Origin: Erinaceus europaeus
Taxonomy: Eukaryota > Chordata > Mammalia > Eulipotyphla > Erinaceidae
Direction of reading: 5' to 3'
DNA length: 64,000 nt
Assembly: GCF_950295315.1 (NCBI RefSeq)
Contig: NC_080171.1
Span: 29,270,682 to 29,334,681, forward strand
Shown: in pieces, positions 31,453 to 42,143 of the stretch
Layout: every line of letters begins with the position of its first letter
How positions within the stretch are numbered: the stretch's first letter is position 1
Made by a program: the position numbers and the translations under genes
The notes under the pieces: model-generated
Told to the model about the DNA's origin: nothing
Seen by the model: the letters and a program-made list of their open reading frames with translations, nothing else
Databases searched by the model: none

Positions 31453-31635
31453 GAATCGATTTGGGAAGTGGCACAGTAAATAGTGTTGGACTCTTAAGCA
31501 TGATTTCTGAATTTGAACCCCAACATCGTATGTGCTAGAGTGATGCTCTAGCTCACCACCACCACCACGACCACCTGCCCTGCTCTCTATCATTAAGAAA
31601 TCAACAAATCATAAAATAAAATAAAATAAAATAAA
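31453..31635 (+). mobile_element. SINE-D, diverged
   Basis: GGGAAGTGGCACAGTAAATA and GTGCTAGAGTGATGC; ends (AAAAT)n. Confidence 0.75.
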
Positions 31636-31639
31636 AGCT

Positions 31640-31765
31640 AGGGCTGGTGAAGTAGCTGTATTGACGAGTGTACTGCTCTGCCATGTGCGTCAACCAGGTT
31701 TGAGTCCATCCCCACCTGAAAAAGTCATCTCAGAGTGGTGAAGGCCTGCTGATCTTTAAAAAATA
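31640..31765 (+). mobile_element. SINE-E, short
   Basis: GTGTACTGCTCTGCCATGTG and CTCAGAGTGGTGAAGGCC with an internal deletion. Confidence 0.7.
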
Positions 31766-31782
31766 AAGTTAAAAAATTAAAA

Positions 31783-32030
31783 CAGGAGTCAGGAGGTAGC
31801 TCAGTGGGTTAAGCGCACGTGGCGGGAGGCGCAAGGACAGGCTTAAGGATCCTGGTTGGAGCCCCAGGCTCCCCACCTGCAGGGGGTTCACTTCATAGGT
31901 GGTGAAACAGGTCTGTAGGTGTCTTTCCCCCTCTGTCTTCCCCTTCTCTCTCCATTTCTCTCTGTCCTATCCAACAATGACAACATCAATAATAACTAAA
32001 AGGGAATAAAATAAATTTAAAAAATTTATA
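31783..32030 (+). mobile_element. SINE-A
   Basis: AGGTAGCTCAGTGGGTTAAG to CCTATCCAACAATGACAAC. Confidence 0.92.
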
Positions 32031-32035
32031 ACAAT

Positions 32036-32097
32036 TGGCTGCAATGGTGGGTCAGTGATATCTTGCATGTGTGAGACCCTGTTTTCACTGCAGCACC

Positions 32098-32134
<37 letters not shown>
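32036..32134 (+). mobile_element. SINE-F with (GA)n tail
   Basis: AATGGTGGGTCAGTGATATC and CACTGCAGCACCATAAG, then about 16 GA units. Confidence 0.55.
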
Positions 32135-32135
<1 letters not shown>

Positions 32136-32194
32136 AAACCCAAAATTGAGTGATTTTGTTAAACCCACAACAGCAAATAAAACCTTAATAGCTA

Positions 32195-32628
32195 ACTAGA
32201 CTGCAGTTTCAGCAATGCTAATTGGTGAGTCTGGAATTTCCTAGTCATTGCTAGATAGGTCATCTCCCTAAGACTCTTTTGGCCCAGACACCAAGTTGCA
32301 GATGCTACCATGACACCAGCCTGAGAGCAGATGATCTCACCAATGTGTGCTGGAACCCAGCCTCCCCTGCCCCACTAGTGAAAGATAGAAACAGGCTGGG
32401 AGTATGGACTGACCTGCCAACGCACATGTTCCATGGAGAAGCCATTGCAGAAGCCAGACCTTCCACCTTCTGCACCCCATAATGATCCTGGATCAGTATG
32501 CTCGCAGAGGGATCAAAAACAGGAGAGCTTTCAAGGGAGGGGATGGGATACAGACTCTGGTAGTGGCAATTCTACCACTCATCCTATAGACTTGTCGACA
32601 TTTTTTATTTTATTTTAAAAAAAATCCT
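32195..32628 (+). mobile_element. Old L1-A 3'UTR
   Basis: GGGAGTATGGACTGACCTGC, GCAGAAGCCAGACCTTCCAC and CATAATGATCCTGGATCAGT align with the younger copy at 47591 with many substitutions. Confidence 0.8.
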
Positions 32629-32704
32629 TTTGCCCCTCAAAGGAAGGTGACTTTGCCCCAAATAATCCTTTTTTCATTTGTGACCTCTCTGTTTAAGTGC
32701 ACCA

Positions 32705-32979
32705 TCCCTGTCTTTAAAAATATTCTTTTTAAAAATATTTACTTATTCCCTTTTGTTGCCCTTGTTTTATTGTTGTAGTTATTGATGTTGTCATTGTTGG
32801 ATAGAACAGTGAGAAATGGAGAGAGGAAGGGAAGACAGAGAGGGGGAGAGAAAGACAGACACCTGCAGACCTGCTTCACCACTTGTGAAGTGACCCCCAC
32901 CCCTGCAGGTGGGGAGCCGGGGGCTCAAACTGGGATCCTTAAGCCAGTCCTTGTTCTTTGCTCCACCTGCGCTTAAGCC
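32705..32979 (-). mobile_element. SINE-A running into the assembly gap
   Basis: TTTTGTTGCCCTTGTTTTAT to CTCCACCTGCGCTTAAGCC; the head is cut by N bases. Confidence 0.92.
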
Positions 32980-33179
32980 NNNNNNNNNNNNNNNNNNNNN
33001 NNNNNNNNNNNNNNNNNNNNNNNNNNNNNNNNNNNNNNNNNNNNNNNNNNNNNNNNNNNNNNNNNNNNNNNNNNNNNNNNNNNNNNNNNNNNNNNNNNNN
33101 NNNNNNNNNNNNNNNNNNNNNNNNNNNNNNNNNNNNNNNNNNNNNNNNNNNNNNNNNNNNNNNNNNNNNNNNNNNNNNN
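32980..33179. other. Assembly gap (200 N)
   Basis: Exactly 200 N. The round number suggests an estimated or placeholder size. No open frame reported across it is meaningful. Confidence 0.99.
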
Positions 33180-33295
33180 CCCCTCCTCTCTCCATTTCTC
33201 TCTGTTCTATCGGACAATGACATTAATAACCACAGCAATGTTAAACAACAAGGGCAACAAAAGGAAAAATAAATAAATATTTAATAAAAATAAAA
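33180..33295 (+). mobile_element. SINE-A tail emerging from the gap
   Basis: CCCCTCCTCTCTCCATTTCT to CAACAAGGGCAACAAAAGG, in opposite orientation to the copy left of the gap. Confidence 0.9.
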
Positions 33296-33394
33296 ACATT
33301 TTATTTATTTTAATGAATGAGCTATGGAGAGAAGATACACAGAGAGAAAGATTAGAACACTGCCTAGCTGGGGATTAAACATTTTGATTCTGTT

Positions 33395-33745
33395 GGATAT
33401 CTATCTGGAAGCTGAATTGCTATATAGTACATCAGGGATATTTTTAATTTTATGAGAAAGCTTGTACCATTTTTCTTAGCAGTTGCATGATTTTACAACT
33501 CAATAAACCAAATTTCCATTTTCCTCATATCTTCCCCCATATCTGCTATTTGTTGTTTTTACTGTTTAAAGTAGTCATCTTATTGGGTCTCATGTGACAT
33601 CTTGTGGGTTAATTTGCATTTCTCTGATGTCGAGCTAGTTTTCATGCATTTGCTGACTTGTATATCTTTGTTTGAGAAATGTACTCAAGCCTTTTGTTCA
33701 TTTTTATATCAGGTGTTTGATTTGGTTTTTGGTATAGAGTCTCTC
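33395..33745 (-). mobile_element. Ancient L1 3' region
   Basis: GGTTAATTTGCATTTCTCTG and GTGTTTGATTTGG correspond, in reverse, to the end of L1 ORF2 as seen at 35200-35400, but are very diverged. Confidence 0.6.
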
Positions 33746-33779
33746 TCTCTTTCTCTGTTATTGCTGGGGCTTCACCACT

Positions 33780-34365
33780 CTGGGATGATGTTGAGGTCAG
33801 AAACGACAGGAAGTACCTAGGGGGACACACATGTTCTGCACCATGCCAGAACACGTGTTTCCCAGGCACACCTGGTGCACAGGAATTTGGGAGTGGTAAA
33901 GGTGTAGGTGTAGCTTAGAAAGGTGAAGGAGGAGGCCAGATGGTGGCGCACCTGGTTGAGCGCACATGTTACAGTGCGCAAGGACCTGGGTTCGAGCCCC
34001 CAGTCCCCACCTGCAGGGGAAAAGCTTCACAAGTGGTGAAGCAGTGCTGCAGGTGTCTCTCTGTCTCTCACCCTCTCTATGCCTCCCTTCCCTCTAGATT
34101 TCTGACTGTCTCTATCCAATCAATCAATAAAAATAATTTTAAAAATACAAAAAAAAAAAAAAAAGAAAGCTGAAGGTGGAACTTGGATATATACAAGCTA
34201 CACCTGAGGGTATGGCTTGCATTCTCTCTGCCTAGGTGAGCCTGTGAACATGTGAGTAAAAGGGCTCCATTCTCTCTCTCTCCCTCTTCCTCTCTCTCTC
34301 TCTCCCTAATATGTGAATGTTCTCAGTTTTCCTGAATAAAGTTTAAACTTTCTGAAAATCATGTT
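33780..34365 (+). mobile_element. Possible LTR-like element, unnamed
   Basis: A non-SINE, non-L1 block holds a C/T-rich stretch followed by CTGAATAAAGTTTAAACTTT, a polyadenylation-type end. A SINE-B sits inside it. I cannot identify termini, so this is tentative. Confidence 0.25.
33925..34165 (+). mobile_element. SINE-B
   Basis: Near-consensus copy (GATGGTGGCGCACCTGGTTG, GGGTTCGAGCCCCCAGTCC) flanked by AGAAAGGTGAAGG and AGAAAGCTGAAGG. Confidence 0.95.
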
Positions 34366-34694
34366 TTCCACTCAATTCTTTATTGGGATTATGCATGACA
34401 AACCATTAAACGTGGAGAAAAAACATGGCCTGTAATTCTCCCTAATACAATGCTTATTTTATTTTATTTCTTTATTGGGTAATTAATGTTTTACATTCAA
34501 CAGTAAATACAATAGTTTGTACATGCATAACATTCCCCAGTTTCCCATTTAACAATACCACCCCCACTATGTCATTTATCATCCTTCATGGACCTGTATT
34601 CTCCCCACCCACCCACCCCAGAGTCTTTTACTTGGGTGTGATACGCCAATTCCATTTCAGGTTCTACTTGTGTTTTCTTTTCTGATCTTGTTTT

Positions 34695-37600
34695 TCAACT
34701 TCTGCCTGAGAGTGAGATCATCCCATATTCATCCTTCTGTTTCTGACTTATTTTACTCAACATGATTTTTTCAAGGTCCATCCAAGATCGGCTAAAAACG
34801 GTGAAGTCACCATTTCTTACAGCTGAGTAGTATTCCATTGTGTATATAGACCACAACTTGCTCAGCCACTCATCTGTTGTTGGGCACCTGGGTTGCTTCC
34901 AGGTTTTGGTTATTACAAATTGTGCTGCCAAGAACATATGTGTACACAGATCTTTTTGGATGGATGTGTTGAGTTCCTTAGGCTATATCCCCAGGAGAGG
35001 AATTGCAGGGTCATAGGGTAGGTCCATTTCTAGCCTTCTGAGAGTTCTCCAGACTGTTCTCCACAGAGATTGGACCACTTGACATTCCCACCAGCAGTGC
35101 AGGAGGGTTCCTTTGACCCCACACTCTCTCCAGCATTTGCTGCTGTTACCTTTTCTGATGTATGACATTCTCACAGGAGTGAAGTGATATCTCATTGTTG
35201 TCTTGATTTGCATTTCTCTGACAATCAGAGACTTGGAACATTTTTTTCATGTGTTTCTCAGACTTTTGGATCTCTTCTGTGGTGAATATTCTGTCCATGT
35301 CCTCTCCCCATTTTTAGATGGGGTTATTTGTTGTCTTGTTGTTGAGTCTGACAAGCTCTTTATATATGTTGGTTATTAAACTCTTGTCTGATGTATGACA
35401 TGTAAAGATCTTCTCCCATTCTGTGAGGGGTCTCTTGGTTTGGGTAGTGGTTTCTTTTGCTGTGAAGAAGCTTTTTTTTTTTTAATTTTTTTTTTTATTT
35501 AAGAAAGGATTAATTAACAAAACCATAGGGTAGGAGGGGTACAACTCCACACAATTCCCACCGCCCAATCTCCATATCCCACCCCTCCCCCGATAGCTTT
35601 CCCATTCTCTATCCCTCTGGGAGGTGAAGAAGCTTTTTAATTTGATGTAGTCCCATAGGTTTATACTTGCCTTAGTCTTCTTTGTAATTGGATTTGTTTC
35701 ATTGAAAATGTCTTTAAAATTTATGCGGAAAAGAGTTCTGCCAATATTTTCCTCTAAGTATTTGATAGTTTGTGGTCTAACATCCAAGTCCTTGATCCAC
35801 TTGGAATTTACTTTTGTATTTGGTGAAATACAGTGATTCAGTTTCATTCTTCTGCATGTTTCAACCCATTGTTTCCAACACCATTTGTTGAAGAGACTCT
35901 GCTTTCCCCATGTAATAGTCTGGGCCCCTTTGTCAAAGATTAGATGTCCATAGGTGTGGGGCCTCACTTCTGGGCTCTCAATTCTATTCCACTGGTCAGT
36001 GTGTCTATTCATGTTCCAGTACCAAGCAGTTTTGATGACAATGGCCCTATAATACAGTTTGAGATCTGGGAGTGTGATGCCTCCAGTTCTGTTCTTTTTT
36101 CTCAAGATTGTTTTGGCAATTCTAGGTCTTTTCTGGTTCCAGATAAACATTTGTAGCATTTGTTCTATTCTCCTAAAAATTGTGCTTGACATCTTGATGG
36201 GGATAGCATTAAATTTGTAGATGGCTCTGGGTAGTATATTCATTTTGATGATGTTAATTCTACCAACCCATGAACATGGAATATCTTTCCACTTCTTTGT
36301 GTCTTTTTCAATGTCTTTGAGTAGTGACTTACAATTTTCAGTATACAAGTCTTTCACTTCTTTGGTTAGGTTTACTCCTAGATATTTTATTATTTTTGTT
36401 GCTATAGTAAAAGGAATTGATTTCTGGATTTCAATTTCTTCTAACTTAGTGTTTGCATAGAGGAATGCCACTGACTTTTGAATGTTAATTTTGTAGCCTG
36501 ACACCTTACTGTATTGCCTGATGATTTCCAAAAGCTTCTTGCTGGATTCCTTAGGTTTTTCCGTGTATACTATCATGTCATCTGCAAATAAGGAGAATTT
36601 GACTTCTTCTCTTCCAATCTGTATCCCTTGAATTCCTTGCTCCTGCCTGATTGCTATGGCAAGAACTTCCAACACTATGTTGAATAGTAATGGTGATAGT
36701 GGGCAGCCCTGTCTAGTACCTGATCTGAGTGGAAATGCTTCTAGTTTTTCACCATTGAATATGATGTTGGCTGTAGGTTTGCTATATATAGACTCCACTA
36801 TCTTCAGGAATTTTCCGTCTATTCCCATTTTTTGTAGTGTTTTGATCATAAAGGGATGTTGTATTTTGCCAAAGGCTTTCTCTGCATCTATTGATATGAC
36901 CATGTGGTTTTTGGTCTTGCTTTTATTGCTGTGGTGGGTCACATTGATTGATTTACGTATATTAAACCAACCTTGCATGCCTAGGATAAACCCCACTTGG
37001 TCATGATGAACAATCTTTTTGATATACTGCTGTATCCGGTTGGCTAGAATTTTGTTCAATATTTTCGCATCTATGTTCATCAGAGATATTGGTCTGTAGT
37101 TTTCTTTTTTGGTTGTGTCCCTGTCTGCTTTTGGTATCAGAGTGATGTTGGCTTCATAGAAGCTGGAAGGGAGTATTCCAGTGTCTTCAATCTTCTGGAA
37201 GACTTTTAAAAGTAGAGGTATTAGTTCTTCTTTGAAGGTTTTGTAGAATTCATTTGTAAAACCATCTGGTCCAGGACTTTTATTTTTGGGAAGATTTTTG
37301 ATAACTGTTTCAATTTCATTAACTGTGATGGGCCTGTTCATGTTATCCACTTTCTCTTTACTTAGTTTTGGAAGTTGGTAGGTATCTAGGAAATCATCCA
37401 TTTCTTCCAGGTTCTCTAGCTTGGTGGCATATAGTTGTTCATAGAAGCTTTGCATGTTATGTTGAATTTCTGCGGTGTCTGTTCTGATATCTCCTCTTTC
37501 ATTTACTATCCAATTTATTTGGGTCTTCTCCCTTTTTTGTTTTGTGAGTCTGGCTAAAGGTCTGTTGATTTTGTTTACTCTTTTGAAGAACCAACATTTA

Positions 37601-37905
37601 CTTTTGTTGATCTTTTGTATGGTTTTCTTATTCTCAATGTTATTGATTTCTGCCCTAAGTTTAGTGATTTCTGTCCTTCTGGTTGCTTTAGGGTTCCTTT
37701 GTTGTTCTTCTTCTAGGTCTTTAAGATGTGCAATCAGGCTGTTTATTTGTGCCTTTTCTTGTTTCCTAATGTGTGCTTGTATAGCTATGAACTTCCCTCT
37801 TAGGACTGCTTTAGCAGTGTCCCAAATATTTTGATAGCTTGTGTCTTCATTTTCATTGAACTCTCAAAACATTTTGATTTCTTCCTTGATTTCCTCTTTG
37901 ACCCA
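34695..37905 (-). pseudogene. L1 ORF2 fragment with intact RT core
   Basis: The minus-strand frame is open through the whole reverse-transcriptase domain. Visible motifs are [56 protein letters not shown], the catalytic FADDMIVY and [14 protein letters not shown] sequence downstream. From 37455 to 35640 there is no stop; the ATG at 37455 is internal and the frame continues upstream to the truncation. The inserted L1-A at 35476-35638 replaces the natural continuation with about 50 foreign codons. Beyond it the ORF2 C-terminal region resumes but has a stop near 35310 (codon before KWGEDMD) before the terminal SLSGRS at 34695. The known role is target-primed reverse transcription, but this copy is dead. 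Confidence 0.9.
35476..35638 (-). mobile_element. L1-A 3' fragment inserted in L1-B, with target duplication
   Basis: About 148 bp of L1-A 3' end (TTTATTTAAGAAAGGATTAA to CTATCCCTCTGGGAG) is flanked by GTGAAGAAGCTTTT at 35462-35475 and 35624-35637. So L1-A was active after this L1-B copy was in place. Confidence 0.93.
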
Positions 37906-37952
37906 ACAATAATAATTATAACAAAAAAAAGGTAATTAAAAAAGATTAATCT
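37906..37952. other. Junction at L1 5' truncation
   Basis: A short AT-rich stretch between the L1 and the next SINE-C. I find no clear target duplication for the 3.4 kb L1. Confidence 0.4.
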
Positions 37953-38086
37953 TTAGGGTGGTATAGGTAGCATAATGGTTATGCAAAGAGACTTTTATGC
38001 CTGAGGCTCTGAAGTCCCAGGTTCAATCCCCTGCACCACCATAATCCAGAGCTGAGCAGTGCTCTGGTAAAAAAAAAAGAAAGAAA
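37953..38086 (+). mobile_element. SINE-C
   Basis: ATAGGTAGCATAATGGTTAT to GAGCAGTGCTCTGG; its 3' half lies in the tandem duplication below. Confidence 0.9.
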
Positions 38087-38594
38087 GACATCCAAAAGTA
38101 TAATAGGTATAGGTATAGGTATAGGTATAGGTATAGGTATAGGTATAGGTATAGGTGTGCTTAGGAAGGAAGTGAAGATAGGGCCATAGAAGTGAATAAA
38201 AATGGGAAGAAAAATATATATATTCACCCATATCTATGACCCTGGGAGAACTATGTTAGTTTCCGCTGGAGGGAGATGAGAGCACAGAACCTGGTGGTAG
38301 GAATCCCAGGTTCAATCCCCTGCACCACCATAATCCAGAGCTGAGCAGTGCTCTGGTTAAAAAAAAGAAAGACATCCAAAAGTATAATAGGTATAGGTAT
38401 AGGTATAGGTATAGGTATAGGTATAGGTATAGGTATAGGTATAGGTGTGCTTAGGAAGGAAGTGAAGATAGGGCCATAGAAGTGAATAAAAATGGAAAGA
38501 AAAATATATATATTCACCCATATCTATGACCCTGGGAGAACTATGGTAGTTTCCGCTGGAGGGAGATGAGAGCACAGAACCTGGTGGTAGGAAT
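38015..38594 (+). repeat. Direct tandem duplication, unit about 290 bp
   Basis: 38015-38303 and 38304-38593 are near-identical. Each has a SINE-C 3' half, an A/G tract, a (TATAGG)n hexamer array (38099-38156; 38389-38446) and an L1-like stretch ending CTGGTGGTAGGAAT. The copies differ at a handful of sites, for example TATGTTAG versus TATGGTAG. Confidence 0.95.
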
Positions 38595-38660
38595 GCTACA
38601 GAATTATACCCCTACTATCTTAGAATTTTGTAAATCACTAGCAATAAATAAATATGTTGC
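38157..38660 (+). mobile_element. Old L1-type 3'UTR, partly duplicated
   Basis: CATATCTATGACCCTGGGAG, then CAGAATTATACCCCTACTAT and CACTAGCAATAAATAAATA, the plus-strand equivalent of the element at 39488. The tandem duplication doubled its 5' part. Confidence 0.65.
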
Positions 38661-38824
38661 TTTTGTTGAAGTATATAAAACATTCCCATAATCCATAATT
38701 TTCAGGACTCTTACCTCTGGAGTGGATATGCACCTAGATGAAGCAAAACTCTAGAAACGCAATAAATTGTACTTGCGCTTGTGACTGTTATTTTATTGTA
38801 ACAAAACCAACATAACAGTGGATG

Positions 38825-39085
38825 ACTTGTTACCATGTGCAAGGACCAGTGTTCAAGTCCCCACCCAGTCCCCACCAGTAGGTGGGACGCTTCATAAGCA
38901 GTGAAGATATAGTATGCAGGTGTCTATCTTTTTCCCCCTCGCTATCGCTCTTCCTTTCATTTTTCTCTGTCCTATCAAATAAAAATAAGAAGAAAGAAAG
39001 AGAGAAAGAAAGAAGGACAAGAAGAAGGAGGAGGAGAAGGGAGGTAAAAATGGGTGCTGGGAGTGGTGGACTCATAGTGCAGTCT
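38825..39085 (+). mobile_element. SINE-B/A, long form
   Basis: GTTACCATGTGCAAGGACCA, GGGACGCTTCATAAGCAGTG, an (AAGAAGG)-type expansion at 38985-39045 and the tail GGTGGACTCATAGTGCAG. Confidence 0.75.
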
Positions 39086-39487
39086 CTCTTGTTCCCCTCT
39101 GTCTATGAATCCTGTTTCTAATGGGCATCTGGTGAATGGCTTTAGCTAATAAGCAGTCTGGGTCAGGAGGCTCCAAGGCAAAAGACCTACAGCTGCATAC
39201 TGTGACAAACACCACTACCCCTCAAACACCATGGAATGCGCGGTATGACATACTGAAGGTTACATGCCGGAGGGTTACATGACAATATGGTCTAGCATTA
39301 GCTGTCATCATTAGTGTAGCCCTGCAGAAATGTTCCTGATGTATCTCATTTCATGCTCTGATGTAACACAGATTTTTGTTAAATAATAAATACTACAAGG
39401 AATCTGTTTGGAGTCATAGTCAGTAATCATACAGGAATGTCTACACTCCAGACTACTCTTACATTAAGCCATAAATGTTTAGAATAA
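39086..39487. other. Unique intergenic DNA
   Basis: Nothing recognisable on either strand. Confidence 0.45.
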
Positions 39488-39690
39488 GTCTTTATTTTAT
39501 TAGTGATCTAATATTGACTTACAGAATTACATGTCAACAGGAGTATAATTCCGTACCGTTCCCACCAGCAGCGTTCTGAATCCCCACTCCCTCTGTTGTA
39601 AGCTATAGCAGTTTTCCTAAGGTTGCAGATGAGTTAACTGTTATTTCTACAACTATCTGTCTATATTTGCATATAATTGTCTTTATTTTT
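39488..39690 (-). mobile_element. Old L1-type 3' end
   Basis: TTATTTTATTAGTGATCTAA and CCGTACCGTTCCCACCAGCA resemble the L1-A 3'UTR in reverse at high divergence. Confidence 0.65.
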
Positions 39691-39695
39691 TATTT

Positions 39696-40031
39696 TATTT
39701 TATTTTATTTTGCCCCCAGGGTTATTGCTGGGGTTCACTGACAGCACTACAAGTCCACTGCTCCTGGAGGCTATTTTTCCCATTTTATTGTCCTTTTTAT
39801 GGTTGTTATTGTTATTGTTGTTATAGCTGTTGTTACTGCTGGATAGGATAGAGAGAAATCTAGAGAGGAGGGGAAGACAGAGAGGAGGAAAGATACCTGC
39901 AGACCTGCCTCACCGCTTGCGAAGCAACCCCCCTGCGGGTGGGGATTTGGGAGCTGGAACCCAGATCCTTATTCAGGTCCTTGAACTTTGTACCATGTGC
40001 ACTTAACATGCTGTGCTACCGCCCAGCTCCC
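39696..40031 (-). mobile_element. SINE-A long form
   Basis: CCCCAGGGTTATTGCTGGGG to AACATGCTGTGCTACCGCCC; its tail abuts a (TATTT)n run. Confidence 0.9.
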
Positions 40032-40149
40032 ACCGTTATTTTTTCCCCACTGCCCCCCACCTTTATTTTTTAAAAAAGTTCTGTCTCCTCTTTTCCAAGC
40101 CACACACACCCTATTACTATATCCAAATGTTCCTCTCTTTTTCCTTTTA

Positions 40150-40403
40150 GAGTAATCCTTTTTTTAAAAAAATATTTATTTTCCTTTTTGTTGCCCTTGT
40201 TGTTTTATTGTTGTAGTTATTATTGTTGTTGTTGATATCGCTGTTGGATAGGACAGAGAGAAATGGAGAGAGGAGGGGAAGACAGAGAGGGGGAGAGAAA
40301 GACAGATACCTGCATACCTGCTTCACCATCTGTGAAGCAACTCCCCTGCAGGTGGGGGGTGGTGGTCCTTGCTTTGCGCCACCTGCGCTTGAGTAATTCT
40401 TTT
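40150..40403 (-). mobile_element. SINE-A, 5'-truncated, with target duplication
   Basis: It ends inside the head (GCGCCACCTGCGCTT) and is flanked by GAGTAATCCTTTT and GAGTAATTCTTTT. Confidence 0.9.
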
Positions 40404-40606
40404 CAACCCTGGGACATGTTGGAATCCAGGGTCCCAGCAGCAGCCACATTCACCATAATCCGTGGATGAGCTGGAACTCAGGAACCCACCAGACCTCCAT
40501 ACCACCTGCCTCAACACACCTTCAGGGTCCCGATTCTAGTGGAGGATGACCAGATCCCATCTGTTTCCTGTTCCTACAGGTGCTCAAGGGACTTCATTAA
40601 AAGTCA

Positions 40607-40925
40607 CAGGCGGGTGCTGGGTGGTAGCATAGCGGGTTAAGCACACATGGCGCAAAGTGCAAGGACCGGCGGAAGGATCTGGGTTTGAGCCCCTGGCTCC
40701 CAACGGCAGCGGGGTCATTTTACAAGCAGTGAAACAGGTCTGCAGATGTCTATCTTTCTCTCCCCCTCTCTGTCTTCCCTTCACCTCTCAATTTCTCTCT
40801 GTCCTATCCAATAATAACAAGGGTAACAAAAATGGAAATAAATGGCCTCCAGGAGCAGTGGATTCGTAGTGCAGGTACTGAGCCCCAGCCATAACCCTGA
40901 AGGCAAAAATAAATAAATAAATAAA
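40607..40925 (+). mobile_element. SINE-A, long form
   Basis: GGGTGGTAGCATAGCGGGTT to CATAACCCTGAAGGCAAAAA plus (TAAA)n. Confidence 0.92.
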
Positions 40926-40977
40926 TAACTTGAAAAAGCCACAGGCTTTTTACAGTCAGACAGAACTCAAGAACCAC

Positions 40978-41135
40978 TTTTTTTTTAAAAAGAATTTATT
41001 TATTTATGAGAAAGATAGGAGGAGAGGGAGAAAGAACCAGACATCACTCTGGTACATGTGCTGCTGGGGATTGAACTCGGGACCTCATGCTTGAGAGTCC
41101 AAGCCTTCATCCACTGTGCCATCTCCCAGACCACA
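40978..41135 (-). mobile_element. SINE-D
   Basis: GAACCAGACATCACTCTGGT and GAACTCGGGACCTCATGCTT; near consensus. Confidence 0.92.
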
Positions 41136-41404
41136 AGAACCACTCTAATATATCTATAGAAACAAGTTATCAGTGGTTGTTATGGAGATAGCCTGTGTTT
41201 TTCATGAATAAATGGTTGTTTTATCACTCCGTGTAAAGAAACACTGCTTCTGTCTTGGGCAGACTGACCCATCACAATTGCTGAGAGATTGCCCAGAGAC
41301 AGAAAAGAACCAGTTCTCTTAAATGAGCTCTGCTGTAGAGAATGCTGGACCCAATCTGATTTTTACCATCCCTACTCAGCCCATATACAGCTGGGTGTTT
41401 ATTT

Positions 41405-41588
41405 TTAATTTTTATTATTTTTAAAACATTTATTTACTTTCAATGAAAGATAGATAGATAGATAGCAGAGCACTGCCCAACTCTGGTTTATGATGTTGAT
41501 GGGATTCAACCTGAGACCTCAGAGTTGAATCCCATTTCAGGTATGAAAGTCTTTTGAATAACCATTATGCTGTTTCCCCAGCCCACAG
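41405..41588 (-). mobile_element. SINE-C with internal duplication
   Basis: CAGAGCACTGCCCAACTCTG, then CTCAGAGTTGAATCCCATTT suggests a local partial repeat, then AACCATTATGCTGTTTCCCC. Confidence 0.8.
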
Positions 41589-41591
41589 CTG

Positions 41592-41866
41592 AGTGTTCAG
41601 ATGATAGCTCACTGGGTAAGACTTGTGCCTTACCATGTGTGCTATTCAAGTTCAAGCTCTGACATCATATTCAAGATGCTCTATGGGTTGATAAAAGAGC
41701 TCACTTGAGAAGTGTGTTGCTTTGTGCAATCCAGATTCAAGCCCAGTCCTACTGCACTGAAGGAAGCTTTGATGCTGTGGTCTTTGTCTCTATCTGTGCT
41801 TTCTTGAGAGAGAGAGAGATGGAGAGAGAGAAAGAGAGAGAGGGAGAAAGAGAGACAGAGAAAAGT
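41592..41866 (+). mobile_element. SINE-F-like and SINE-E copies with (GA)n
   Basis: 41592-41675 has ATAGCTCACTGGGTAAGACT. 41680-41805 has AGAGCTCACTTGAGAAGTGT and GGAAGCTTTGATGCTGTGG. (GA)n fills 41806-41866. Confidence 0.65.
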
Positions 41867-42057
41867 GCTATAATATTGTAGGAGGCTCGAGTGCTATGGG
41901 GTCTTTCCCCCAGTCTCTGACTCTGTATGACACCGTGACGTGGAAGAATAAATCATGCATGCTGGAGGCTGAGGCTCCGCAAACCAACAACTAAACAGAA
42001 AGGGACTATGAATAACCACGGTTGGCCTCTTGGTCCAGTTGGTAGCTGCACATGCTG
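41867..42057. other. No recognisable feature
   Basis: Unique or decayed sequence between SINEs. Confidence 0.4.
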
Positions 42058-42143
42058 ATTTTTCTTTTTTCTTTTCCTTCCATGGTTATCTCTCGGGGTC
42101 AGTGCCTACACTGGAGGCCATTTCTCCCCCCCTTTTTTTGTTG
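42058..42143 (-). mobile_element. SINE-A tail cut by the ERV
   Basis: CATGGTTATCTCTCGGGGTC and CTGGAGGCCATTTCTCCC stop at the LTR start. The remaining SINE half is not found after the ERV, consistent with a later loss at the 44041 junction. Confidence 0.75.

Larger units (their letters stand above)
34452..37905 (-). mobile_element. 5'-truncated L1-B, 3.4 kb
   Basis: From the 3' end (CTTTATTGGGTAATTAATGT) through ORF2 to about codon 290 at 37905. It contains one L1-A fragment at 35476-35638. The 5' truncation leaves no endonuclease domain, promoter or ORF1, so it cannot move by itself. Confidence 0.93.

Noticed and set aside
32791..33272. Several frames across the N gap
   Set aside because: They consist mostly of X residues from 200 unknown bases.
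37475..37834. 119-codon plus-strand frame
   Set aside because: It is the antisense shadow of minus-strand L1 ORF2.
38097..38446. CRISPR-like regular repeats
   Set aside because: The arrays are simple (TATAGG)n microsatellites duplicated in tandem; there are no spacers, and the genome is eukaryotic.
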